DNA of 64,000 nt from Ga0077536 sp043744805 (lineage in GTDB: Bacteria; Pseudomonadota; Gammaproteobacteria; Ga0077536), in NCBI GenBank assembly GCA_043744805.1, contig JAYTTZ010000131.1, forward strand, positions 1-64,000, read 5' to 3'. A program made the translations under genes and the position numbers. The notes beneath the pieces were generated by a model. That model did not search any database. It saw nothing but the letters and a program-made list of their open reading frames with translations, and was not told the DNA's origin. Each line of letters begins with the position of its first letter. The stretch's first letter is position 1. This document shows, one piece after another, positions 1 through 7,341 of the stretch.

Positions 1-166
1 GGTAGCAGGTGGTCAGGACCAGGCGCGACTTGCGTTGCGCCCGCAGGGCGGGCGGGATCCCGAGTTGCAGGGCAGCGACCAGGCTCCCGCACATGCCCCA
101 ACAGTGGAGCGTGCTCAGGAAGCCCAGGCTCGCGGCCATGACAAGGCTGGAAATCAGTGGGTGCAT
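1..166 (-). CDS. TauE/SafE (UreH-like) membrane protein, 5' part only
   Basis: Partial gene running off the left edge on the minus strand. The translation from an ATG at 166 begins MHPLISSLVMAASLGFLSTL and continues into HCWGMCGSLVAAL. The G-x-L-x-x-LHC-x-GMCG motif in the first membrane helix is characteristic of the UreH-like branch of the sulfite exporter TauE/SafE superfamily (multi-pass inner-membrane proteins). An in-frame ATG at 202 is also possible; neither start has a clear Shine-Dalgarno. It is divergent from the sulfide:quinone oxidoreductase, and a transporter of sulfur compounds would fit that neighbour, but substrate is inference. Only about 55 codons are visible. Confidence 0.65.
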   Translation of the reverse strand, partial: MHPLISSLVMAASLGFLSTLHCWGMCGSLVAALQLGIPPALRAQRKSRLVLTTCY

Positions 167-251
167 GGGAGGCGCGTCTTCAAGGTACTGGTCTCGAGGC
201 ATGGGCCCATGGCTGGCGCGTGGGTGGGGTTGGACACGCGCTGGACGCCGT

Positions 252-280
252 TTGGCGCAACCCATGCGCGGCCCTATAGT
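252..280 (+). promoter_or_regulatory. Sigma-70-like promoter of the sulfide:quinone oxidoreductase gene
   Basis: TTGGCG at 252-257 and TATAGT at 275-280, separated by exactly 17 bp. The -10 matches the consensus at 5 of 6 positions and the -35 at 4 of 6. It lies about 60 bp upstream of the ATG at 342. Confidence 0.55.
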
Positions 281-341
281 AAGTCGACTTGGTGCGGCGG
301 ACGCTGCGCCTGATGTTCGCTTGAACCAGGAGGTCCTCCGC

Positions 342-1553
342 ATGGGTGGCAAGAAATTTCGCGCAGTGGTGGTTGGTGCCGGCACCGGCGGCGCGGCGAT
401 AGCGTCCAGGCTGCAGCTGTCCGGGCGTGCCGACGTCACCCTCGTCGACCCGGCCGAGTGGCATTACTACCAACCCCTGTGGACGTTCGTCGGTGGCGGC
501 GTGTTTCCGCGTGAACAAAGCCGGCGCCCGATGCGCGACGTCATTCCCGCAGACGTGCGCTGGGTGCAGAGCGCGGTCACCGAGTTTCGTCCAGAAGAAA
601 ACACCGTGCTTACCCGCGCCGGTGAGTCCCTGGGCTATGACTACCTCGTGGTCGCGCCTGGCATCCAGATCAACTGGCAGGCGATTCCCGGCCTGGTGGA
701 GAGCCTCGGCAGCAACGGCGTGTGCAGCAACTACAGCTACGATTCCGTCAATTACACGTGGGAAACACTCCGGCGCTTGCAGTCCGGTCGTGCGCTGTTC
801 AGCTTCCCCACCACGCCCATCAAGTGCGCGGGCGCGCCGCTCAAGATCATGTTCCTGTCCGAAGACCACCTGCGCCGCAGTGGGCGCCGCGCGGCGGTCG
901 ACGTCACGTACCTGTGTGGCGTTGGCGCCATCTTCCGTGCGCCGAAGTACGCGGCCGAGCTGGTGAAGATCTGCGCCGCGCGCGACATCAACGTGCACTA
1001 CAAGCACGACCTCGTCGCGGTGCGCGGTGAATCCCGCGAGGCGGTCTTCCGCGATACCGACAGCGGTGCGGAGCGCGTGGAGAAGTTCGACATGCTCCAC
1101 GTCGCGCCGCCGATGGGCGCGCCCGATTTCATCAAGCAAAGCCCGCTGGCCGATGCGGCGGGTTGGGTGGAAGTGAACCGCGACACGCTCCAGCACGTGC
1201 GCTACGCCAATGTGTTCAGCCTGGGCGACGCGAGCAGCCTGCCCACTTCCAAGACTGCCGCCGCGATTCGCGCGCAGGCGCCGGTACTCGCCGCCAACCT
1301 GCTGGCCGCCGCCAATGGACAGGCGCCGTCCGTGAAGTACAACGGATACACGTCCTGTCCGCTCATCACGGGCTACGGGCGGCTCATGCTTGCCGAATTC
1401 GACTACGACCTGAAGCCCATGGAGACCTTCCCCTTCGACCAGGGCAAGGAACGACGCAGCATGTACTGGCTCAAGAAATACGTGATGCCCGTCATCTACT
1501 GGCAGGGCCTCGTGCGTGGCCGCAGCTGGCCGTGGCCGTTCCCGCAGGGCTAG
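342..1553 (+). CDS. Sulfide:quinone oxidoreductase (SQR), FAD-dependent
   Basis: Predicted 403-residue flavoprotein oxidising sulfide at the cytoplasmic membrane and passing electrons to quinone. An N-terminal Rossmann motif VVVGAGTGGAAIASRL binds FAD. The family-typical segments TPIKCAGAP (Cys162) and SCPLITGYG (Cys near 345) supply the two redox cysteines, and Cys128 is a possible third. The open frame extends upstream to position 9, but the ATG at 342 is preceded by CAGGAGGT and fits the family length, so it was chosen. The C-terminal amphipathic part (KKYVMPVIYWQGL) resembles the membrane anchor of SQRs. The gene stands alone behind its own promoter. No polysulfide-handling gene is visible. 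Confidence 0.88.
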   Translation: MGGKKFRAVVVGAGTGGAAIASRLQLSGRADVTLVDPAEWHYYQPLWTFVGGGVFPREQSRRPMRDVIPADVRWVQSAVTEFRPEENTVLTRAGESLGYDYLVVAPGIQINWQAIPGLVESLGSNGVCSNYSYDSVNYTWETLRRLQSGRALFSFPTTPIKCAGAPLKIMFLSEDHLRRSGRRAAVDVTYLCGVGAIFRAPKYAAELVKICAARDINVHYKHDLVAVRGESREAVFRDTDSGAERVEKFDMLHVAPPMGAPDFIKQSPLADAAGWVEVNRDTLQHVRYANVFSLGDASSLPTSKTAAAIRAQAPVLAANLLAAANGQAPSVKYNGYTSCPLITGYGRLMLAEFDYDLKPMETFPFDQGKERRSMYWLKKYVMPVIYWQGLVRGRSWPWPFPQG

Positions 1554-1587
1554 GCGCCCGAGCTTCCGGCGCCCGAGCTTCCGGCGC

Positions 1588-3111
1588 TCAGCTGCCGACG
1601 TCCAGCATCCGGTCGACCGCCTGCCGGTGGTCGGGGAAAAAGCGCAGCATGTCCAGGCAATGCTTGCGCGCGAGCGCTGGGTCCACGGCCTGGTGCTTGC
1701 CCGTCGCGCGCCGCGGCTTGCGCGGGAACCTGCCCATGCCCCCGAGGATGCAGAACCAGGACGTCGGGCTGTAGGCAAGGTTCTCGCTTTGGCGCGTGAT
1801 TTCCGCCAGCAGGTCGCCACCTTCGTCCCAGGTCTCCAGGATTGCGGCCACTGAATCCGACACGTTGGGATTTTCGCGCGCCGCGATCCAGTACGCCGTG
1901 TCCGTGCGTGTATTCAATTTGTAGTGCATCTGGATGTAGTCGCGAATGCTGTCGTAGAGGCGATTGATCCTGTCGTTGAAAACCTCGCGCTGACGCGCGG
2001 CAGGGAGGCCTTGTTCGAAGCTCGCCATGAAATGCTCGACGGTGTCCTGGACGATCATCAGCGCGGTGGCTTCAAGCGGTTCGATGAAGCCCTGGGCGAG
2101 GCCAATGGCCACGCAGTTCCGCTCCCAGGTCCGTTCCAGCCGTCCCACGCGCATCTTGAGGTGGCGTGCCTCCGTCGTGTCGTCCAGTTGCAGGTGTGCG
2201 CGCAGTTCGCGTTCGGCGGCGTCCTCGTCCAGGTAGTCCGAGGCATACACATAGCCGTTGCCATAGCGGTTGGTCAGCGGGATTTTCCACGACCAGCCGC
2301 ACTGCATGGCGCTCGACAGGGTTTCCGAGGGAAGCGAAGCGGGATTCTCGTGGGGCGTCGGCATCGCGACCGCACGGTCGTTGAAGAGCCAGGGCTTGTA
2401 ACTCAGGAACGGGACGCCCAGTGCCTTCCCCGCGAGTACGTTTGCAAAGCCCGTGCAGTCGACGAAGAAATCTGCGGCCACGGTGCCGTGTTGCAGGGTC
2501 TCCACGGCGGCAAGGTTGCCGGAAGCGTCCTGTCGTACCGACGTGACCGTGTCCACGAGGTGCTCGACGCCGCGCGCCTTCGACCATTCGCGGAGGAATT
2601 CGCCAATCAGCCGGGCATCGAAGTGGTAGGCGTAGTCGGCCTGGTACTCGCTGCGCGGATCGGGTAGGGGCGCGCAGCGCTTCTTGGCAACCCAGTTCGA
2701 CAGGAAGAACCAGTCGGGATTGGCCTGCACGTCGATGTTGTGCTGGCGCAAGGTCACGTTGTGGTGGAAGGCGCGGATGGACGCGTCATCGCTGACCGTG
2801 AAGAACGGGTGGTAGTAGCTTTCGTAGCCCGGGCGTGTGGACCATTGCGGAAACCTGATGCCGCATTTGTAAGTGGCGTTGCAGGCCGGCATCCATGCGC
2901 TTTCCGCGATACCCAGTTTCTCGAAAAAGCGCCGCATCTTGGGCGTTGCACCTTCGCCCACGCCAATGATGCCGATGGTGTCTGATTCAAGCAGGGTGAC
3001 GCGGGTGCCCGATTTGCCCCAGGTGTGCGCCATCAAGGCGGCGCTCATCCAGCCCGCGGTGCCGCCGCCGACGATGAGGACATGGGCAGGTGCTGGTGTA
3101 CGAGCGTTCAT
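1588..3111 (-). CDS. Flavin-dependent tryptophan-halogenase family protein
   Basis: 507-residue member of the FADH2-dependent halogenase family (PrnA/RebH-like). Visible signatures: FAD motif GGGTAGWMSAALM near residue 15, GEGATP near 52, the region NATYKCGIRF with a Lys at 82 equivalent to the catalytic Lys of PrnA, the diagnostic GWSWKIPL motif mid-protein, and GFIEPLEAT containing the candidate catalytic Glu. The start at 3111 follows a GGAGG; an in-frame upstream extension to 3222 has no such site. In the family the enzyme chlorinates or brominates an electron-rich ring using a separate flavin reductase. No reductase, peptide-synthetase or polyketide gene is nearby, so the substrate is unknown. 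It converges on the SQR gene and diverges from the RND operon. Confidence 0.85.
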   Translation of the reverse strand: MNARTPAPAHVLIVGGGTAGWMSAALMAHTWGKSGTRVTLLESDTIGIIGVGEGATPKMRRFFEKLGIAESAWMPACNATYKCGIRFPQWSTRPGYESYYHPFFTVSDDASIRAFHHNVTLRQHNIDVQANPDWFFLSNWVAKKRCAPLPDPRSEYQADYAYHFDARLIGEFLREWSKARGVEHLVDTVTSVRQDASGNLAAVETLQHGTVAADFFVDCTGFANVLAGKALGVPFLSYKPWLFNDRAVAMPTPHENPASLPSETLSSAMQCGWSWKIPLTNRYGNGYVYASDYLDEDAAERELRAHLQLDDTTEARHLKMRVGRLERTWERNCVAIGLAQGFIEPLEATALMIVQDTVEHFMASFEQGLPAARQREVFNDRINRLYDSIRDYIQMHYKLNTRTDTAYWIAARENPNVSDSVAAILETWDEGGDLLAEITRQSENLAYSPTSWFCILGGMGRFPRKPRRATGKHQAVDPALARKHCLDMLRFFPDHRQAVDRMLDVGS

Positions 3112-3228
3112 TCGCAGGGCCTCCGGATGACCCCATTCGAATGGGGGGAGCGCCATGCTAGCCCGAAGACCAAGGCCGGTGAACCTGCTTTGGAGCAGGC
3201 CCGTCGCGGGTGGCTCGATCATGATTTG

Positions 3229-3245
3229 CTGTTGCGTCGCAACAG
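3229..3245. promoter_or_regulatory. Candidate operator: perfect 17-bp palindrome
   Basis: CTGTTGCGTCGCAACAG is a perfect inverted repeat with 8-bp arms around a central T. It lies in the divergent intergenic region between the halogenase and the RND operon, 25 bp upstream of the -35 box at 3270. Placement and symmetry suggest a dimeric regulator site; the regulator is not identifiable here. Confidence 0.5.
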
Positions 3246-3269
3246 TAAAAATCCACCTAAATCAAATAA

Positions 3270-3298
3270 TTGACACTCCTACCCCTCGTCCATATAGT
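3270..3298 (+). promoter_or_regulatory. Strong sigma-70 promoter of the RND/envelope operon
   Basis: Perfect -35 TTGACA (3270-3275), 17-bp spacer, -10 TATAGT (3293-3298, 5 of 6). It is the best consensus promoter seen in the window. Transcription would start near 3305, about 250 nt upstream of the RND start codon. Confidence 0.75.
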
Positions 3299-3558
3299 CC
3301 GGGCAGGTGTTCAAAACGTGGTTTTTCCAGCGGAAGATCCGCGTCGCGACACCGGGCAGCGTTCAGAGGGGAGGGCCCCGCTAACCAGTAATGGCCGGCG
3401 TGGCACCGGAACGTGGGCTGCTACAAGAAATACATAAGCTTTACGTTCCACCAAGGGATCCCCGAACCGTTACGCGGATACTGGAGGCTGCACCGGCGCC
3501 TGCCCGGCCTTCTTGTGTCCAACTGCGCGTCCCGGACCCAAATCAGCTTGAGGAAGCC
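3299..3558 (+). other. Long 5' leader of the RND gene
   Basis: About 250 nt lie between the promoter and the ATG at 3559. The RND frame stays open back to an ATG at 3391, but residues encoded there resemble no transporter N-terminus. A 7-bp inverted repeat (GGAACGT near 3409, ACGTTCC near 3443) is present. No known riboswitch was recognised. Confidence 0.35.
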
Positions 3559-5988
3559 ATGGGACTGAGACATCGTTTTGCCGCGTGGGTCATCACGAAT
3601 CGAATTTTTTCCCTTGCGATCCTGCTGGTCATCACCGCGTTCTTCGCGGTAGGGCTTACCAAGGTCCAGGTCAAAACGATCTTTTCCGATCTCTTCCCGA
3701 AGAACCATCCGTTCGTCCAGACGTTCAAGGCCCACTCCAATTTCGGCAACCCATTGACCGTGGTGTTCATGGTCAAGCGCAAGGACGGCAACATCTACAA
3801 TGCCGACACCTTGGAAAAAATCTGGGACATGACGCGCCTGATCGACCTCGCGCCAGCGGTCGACCATGATCAGATCCTCTCGATTGCAACCGAAAAGGCG
3901 CGCTACGCCGAAGCGACGCCGGATGGCGTTGAAGTCAAGGCGCTGATGGACTCAAGGGCACCGCGCACGGCCGAGGAACTCGAAGACTTCAAGGTCCGCG
4001 TGGACCGCGCCAACAACGTAAGAACCTTCCTTATCTCCGGGGACGAAACCGCAACCCTTGTTTCTGCAACGTTCATCGAACGTACGCTCGATTACGGCGA
4101 GACGTTCAAGTACGTGCAGGACATGGCCGAGAAAATGCGCGATGAGCACCATGAGGTCTACGTCGCCGGCCAGCCAGTGCTTACGGGTTGGGTGTACCAC
4201 TACCAACGCCAGATGATCGAGATCTTCGGCATTACGGCTGCTGCGTTGATCTTGTCCCTCGTCTTCTACATGCGGAATGTCCCTGGTGTGGTCGCGCCGA
4301 TCACGGTCAGCATCATTGGTGGTATCTGGGGTTTTGGCCTCACTGGCTGGCTGCAACAACCCATCGAGCCGTTGATCATGGTGGTGCCAATGCTGCTGGT
4401 GGCACGCGCCTTCTCGCACTGCGTGCAGTACCTGGAGCGCTATTACGAAATCCTCCACGAGGTTAAAGACAAGCGGAAAGCTGCCCATCTCTCCCTTGGC
4501 GTAATGATGGCGCCGGGCGTGCTCGGCATCATCACCGACTTCGTCTGTCTCTACCTGATCGCGATTGCGCCGATTCCCGTCATGGAGCGTTTCGCAATCT
4601 TCACCGGCACCTGGGCCGTGGCGCTCATCCCGACCGACGTCTTCCTGTCAGCCATCCTTGCCTCGTTCCTCCCCACGCCGAAGAACGTCGACGTGCTCAT
4701 TGGCAAGTCGGACAAGAAAACCTGGCATAACGATCTCATCAACATGCTCGGCCACATCGCCAACCTTTCCCACGGCGCCAAGGCGATGCCGACCACGATT
4801 GTGGTGGCCCTGGTATCAGTAGGCGCCATTTACCTCGCCGCGCAGCTGCGCATCGGCAATCCGGTCGAAGGCAGCAACCTGCTGTTCGAGAAATCCGAGT
4901 TCAACACGGCGGTGCGGGCCATCAACTCCCATTTTCCGGGCCTGATGACCCTGGAAATCGTATTCGAAGCGAAAGGCAAGGATGAAGCAAAGGACGCTTC
5001 GTTCCAGGGTGAAAAGGCGCCACGCATCATGCGCCAGGCGGAAACGCTGGCTTCCATGCTGAAGGTGCAGCGCTTCCTCGAAGCGGAACCGCAGCCCCCC
5101 GAAGCCACCTTGTCCTTCGGCGACTACCTGCCCGAAGCCAGTCGCCTCATCAGCGGTGGCAACCCGAAGATGGCGCCACTGGACAACACTGACGCAGCCG
5201 CCGACGGGGCGGTGACGGCGCTGCTGCTGGGTTCCAATGCCAAGAACTACGGCCATGTGACGGACTTCACCATGCAGAACGGCACGGTGTCGCTCTGGTA
5301 CAAGGACAACAAGCAGGAAACGGTAGACATGGCGCTTGACCAGGCGAAGCGTGCCGTCGCTTCGGTCGGTATCGAGCACGCCAACTTCCGCATCCGCCTG
5401 GCGACCGGGGCGATTGCGCTCCAGCAATCCGTGAACGACGTGGTGCACCAGAACAAATGGCTTATCCTGGGCTGCCTGAACGTCATCATCCTGTTCGTGG
5501 TGAGCTTCGCCTACCGTTCGTTCGTGGCCGGTTTCATCCTCCTTATCCCCGTGAACCTGTCGAACGCCATGCTCGAAGCGGTGATGGTGCTGCTCGGCAT
5601 CGGGCTTGACGTCAACAGCCTGCCTATCGCAAGTATTGGCATTGGCGTGGGTATCGACTACGGCATCTACCTGGTCAGTCGCATGTGCGAGGAATACCAG
5701 GACTCGCAGGACTACGGTAAGGCCATCCAGCACGCCATCCAGACTTCCGGCAAGGCGATCTTCTTCACCGCGACCATCGTGCTCATCAGCATCATGCCGT
5801 GGTACTTCATGTCGAAGCTCAAGTTCCTGTCGGACATGGGCCTTCTGCTGGTGATGGTGATGACCATCAACATGATCGTCTCGCTTGTCATGCTGCCGCT
5901 GCTGGTGTGGTGGATTAAGCCGAAGTTTATCGCCGCCGAAGGCCATCTCATTTCCGAGAAGATGGACCTCACCGAACATCGGGCGTGA
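3559..5988 (+). CDS. RND/MMPL-family transporter
   Basis: 809-residue inner-membrane protein with the duplicated RND plan. It has one helix at about 15-33, a large periplasmic loop to about 225, a block of helices to about 400, a helix near 445, a second periplasmic loop to about 650, then five helices to the C-terminus (the motif ASIGIGVGIDYGIYLVSRMCEE is in the last block, split here as IGIGVGIDYGIYLV). The length is that of MMPL-type lipid exporters rather than 1000-residue AcrB pumps, and no adaptor or TolC gene is adjacent. ATG 3559 was chosen because it starts a typical N-terminus and follows GAGGAA. Such MMPL proteins are commonly found with DUF1302, DUF1329 and Ycf48-like genes, as here. 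Export or membrane extraction of a hydrophobic compound is inferred. Confidence 0.85.
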   Translation: MGLRHRFAAWVITNRIFSLAILLVITAFFAVGLTKVQVKTIFSDLFPKNHPFVQTFKAHSNFGNPLTVVFMVKRKDGNIYNADTLEKIWDMTRLIDLAPAVDHDQILSIATEKARYAEATPDGVEVKALMDSRAPRTAEELEDFKVRVDRANNVRTFLISGDETATLVSATFIERTLDYGETFKYVQDMAEKMRDEHHEVYVAGQPVLTGWVYHYQRQMIEIFGITAAALILSLVFYMRNVPGVVAPITVSIIGGIWGFGLTGWLQQPIEPLIMVVPMLLVARAFSHCVQYLERYYEILHEVKDKRKAAHLSLGVMMAPGVLGIITDFVCLYLIAIAPIPVMERFAIFTGTWAVALIPTDVFLSAILASFLPTPKNVDVLIGKSDKKTWHNDLINMLGHIANLSHGAKAMPTTIVVALVSVGAIYLAAQLRIGNPVEGSNLLFEKSEFNTAVRAINSHFPGLMTLEIVFEAKGKDEAKDASFQGEKAPRIMRQAETLASMLKVQRFLEAEPQPPEATLSFGDYLPEASRLISGGNPKMAPLDNTDAAADGAVTALLLGSNAKNYGHVTDFTMQNGTVSLWYKDNKQETVDMALDQAKRAVASVGIEHANFRIRLATGAIALQQSVNDVVHQNKWLILGCLNVIILFVVSFAYRSFVAGFILLIPVNLSNAMLEAVMVLLGIGLDVNSLPIASIGIGVGIDYGIYLVSRMCEEYQDSQDYGKAIQHAIQTSGKAIFFTATIVLISIMPWYFMSKLKFLSDMGLLLVMVMTINMIVSLVMLPLLVWWIKPKFIAAEGHLISEKMDLTEHRA

Positions 5989-6044
5989 TTACACCCCGGT
6001 CCCAATCAGGAATTTCTTGCAAGATATCTGTGAACGAGGAAAAC

Positions 6045-7064
6045 GTGGATAAGAGTAAAGTCATCGAGCGCCGCACAGCGCGCATCATTTCGGGTTTGAC
6101 GCTGTTGCTTGCGAGCGCGGCTCCTCTGGTTGGCGTCGCTGCCGAGCAGGCGCCGACCGTCCAGCTGGAAGTTGTCCACAAGGGCATTCCACACGATGCG
6201 GTCTACGCCCTCAATTTCGCCGGCCAGTCGGGCCTTGCCGCAGGTGCGGCCGGCATCATCCTGGAAACCGCCGACGGCGGAGCGACCTGGAAGAAGATGG
6301 ACTCACCGACGCAGGTGGGACTCTTCGGGATTACCCAGGTCGGCGACAAGAAGATCATCGTTGGCCAGCAGGGCACGGTCCTGCTTGATCAGGGTGGCAA
6401 GTGGGTCGCCGCGAAGTCCAACAGTGACAAGCGCCTGCTGAACGTCCACTTGAACGCTGCCGGCCTGGCGATTGCGGTCGGGGAGTTCGGCACCATCTTG
6501 CGTTCCAGGGACGCCGGTACCACCTGGGAAGCCCTGACGCTCGATTGGGCCTCCTATCGGGACGACGGCTACGAACCCCATATTTACGCGGTCGACGTCC
6601 AGGACTCGGGCCGGATTGTCATCGGCGCCGAGTTCGCGTACGTGCTGGTTTCCGAAGATGGTGGCAACACCTTCAAGCTCACGAACAAGGGCGAAAAGTC
6701 CATTTTCGCGATGCACATGCTGGCCGACGGCACCGGCTATGCGGCAGGCCAGGAGGGCCTGATACTCAAGACCACCGACAACGGCAGCACCTGGACCGCC
6801 CTGAAGAGTGGTTCCGACGCCAACCTTTTCGGCCTATGGGCTTCGCCCCAGGGCGAGATAGTCGCGACCGGCATGCGCGCGCTCCTGCGCAGCAGTGACT
6901 CCGGCAACACCTTTACCGCATCAGCGGACACCGAGGTCGTGCGCAACTGGTACGTGCCGGTAGCCATGGGTTCCACCGCGTCGAAAGGTGACGCGGGCGC
7001 GATGGTGCAGGACGTCGTTTACATCGCAGGCCATGACGGGGTCATTGCTCGCGTGTTGCGGTAG
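6045..7064 (+). CDS. Ycf48/Hcf136-like exported Asp-box beta-propeller
   Basis: 339 residues with an N-terminal signal peptide (about 1-33, hydrophobic stretch IISGLTLLLASAAPLVGVAA) and at least five Asp-box (BNR-like) turns of the form S/T-x-D-x-G-x-T-W/F: TADGGATW, SRDAGTTW, SEDGGNTF, TTDNGSTW, SSDSGNTF. This gives a predicted periplasmic or surface propeller like Ycf48, which in plastids is a photosystem II assembly factor; no photosynthesis genes are here, so the role must differ. The start is the GTG at 6045, preceded by GAGGA; GTGs at 5985 and 6030 are in frame but less well placed. It lies 56 bp after the RND gene and is probably co-transcribed. An assembly or scaffold role for the envelope complex is inference. 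Confidence 0.75.
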   Translation: MDKSKVIERRTARIISGLTLLLASAAPLVGVAAEQAPTVQLEVVHKGIPHDAVYALNFAGQSGLAAGAAGIILETADGGATWKKMDSPTQVGLFGITQVGDKKIIVGQQGTVLLDQGGKWVAAKSNSDKRLLNVHLNAAGLAIAVGEFGTILRSRDAGTTWEALTLDWASYRDDGYEPHIYAVDVQDSGRIVIGAEFAYVLVSEDGGNTFKLTNKGEKSIFAMHMLADGTGYAAGQEGLILKTTDNGSTWTALKSGSDANLFGLWASPQGEIVATGMRALLRSSDSGNTFTASADTEVVRNWYVPVAMGSTASKGDAGAMVQDVVYIAGHDGVIARVLR

Positions 7065-7069
7065 CACAA

Positions 7070-7083
7070 CGGCATTAATGCCG
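7070..7083. promoter_or_regulatory. 14-bp perfect palindrome downstream of the Ycf48-like gene
   Basis: CGGCATTAATGCCG, a gapless palindrome six bases after the stop codon and about 54 bp before the promoter at 7137. It could be an operator for the DUF1302 promoter. It has no T-run and is not a convincing terminator. Confidence 0.35.
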
Positions 7084-7136
7084 CGTCGCACCATAAACTA
7101 CAGGAGGTTTATCCATTAAATGAAGGATAAAACCCG

Positions 7137-7165
7137 TTGATCATCCCTTGCGCATGGGCTAGATT
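7137..7165 (+). promoter_or_regulatory. Sigma-70-like promoter of the DUF1302 gene
   Basis: TTGATC (7137-7142), 17-bp spacer, TAGATT (7160-7165). The predicted transcript start near 7172 lies just upstream of the first hairpin of the leader RNA at 7178, which supports both calls. Confidence 0.55.
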
Positions 7166-7171
7166 CGGGGC

Positions 7172-7341
7172 GAAGTTCAGGTAAGTGGCGCCAATGCCGC
7201 AAACCTGCCTGATAAGAAGAACGGTTGTTGCATATCAGCAACCTAGGTGGCGGACGGGACTCAGTGGATAAAACCCCACCGGTCCTGACCTACCGCTGGG
7301 GGACAGAGACGTAATCTCACGATTTATAGAGGAGAGCGGGA
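7172..7341 (+). ncRNA. Candidate structured leader RNA (three consecutive hairpins)
   Basis: The 170-nt untranslated leader folds by eye into three adjacent stem-loops. P1: CAGGU (7178-7182) with ACCUG (7203-7207), enclosing GGCG (7187-7190) with UGCC (7195-7198) across a 4x4 internal loop. P2: GGUUGUUG (7223-7230) with CAGCAACC (7236-7243), loop CAUAU. P3: AGGU (7245-7248) with ACCU (7288-7291), GGAC (7257-7260) with GUCC (7282-7285), GUGG (7264-7267) with CCAC (7276-7279), loop AUAAAACC. P2 and P3 are one base apart. It ends at the GTG of the DUF1302 gene. I could not match it to a known riboswitch class. Either a cis-regulatory RNA or an mRNA-stabilising structure would fit. Confidence 0.45.

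Noticed and set aside
9..341. In-frame upstream extension of the SQR gene to 9
   Set aside because: The residues resemble no SQR N-terminus, the region contains a promoter and the divergent TauE/SafE start, and ATG 342 has CAGGAGGT upstream.
7172..7341. Known riboswitch (c-di-GMP-I, cobalamin, glycine or guanidine class)
   Set aside because: I compared conserved boxes by eye; none of these consensus cores is present, only a casual GGACAGAG resemblance near the 3' end.
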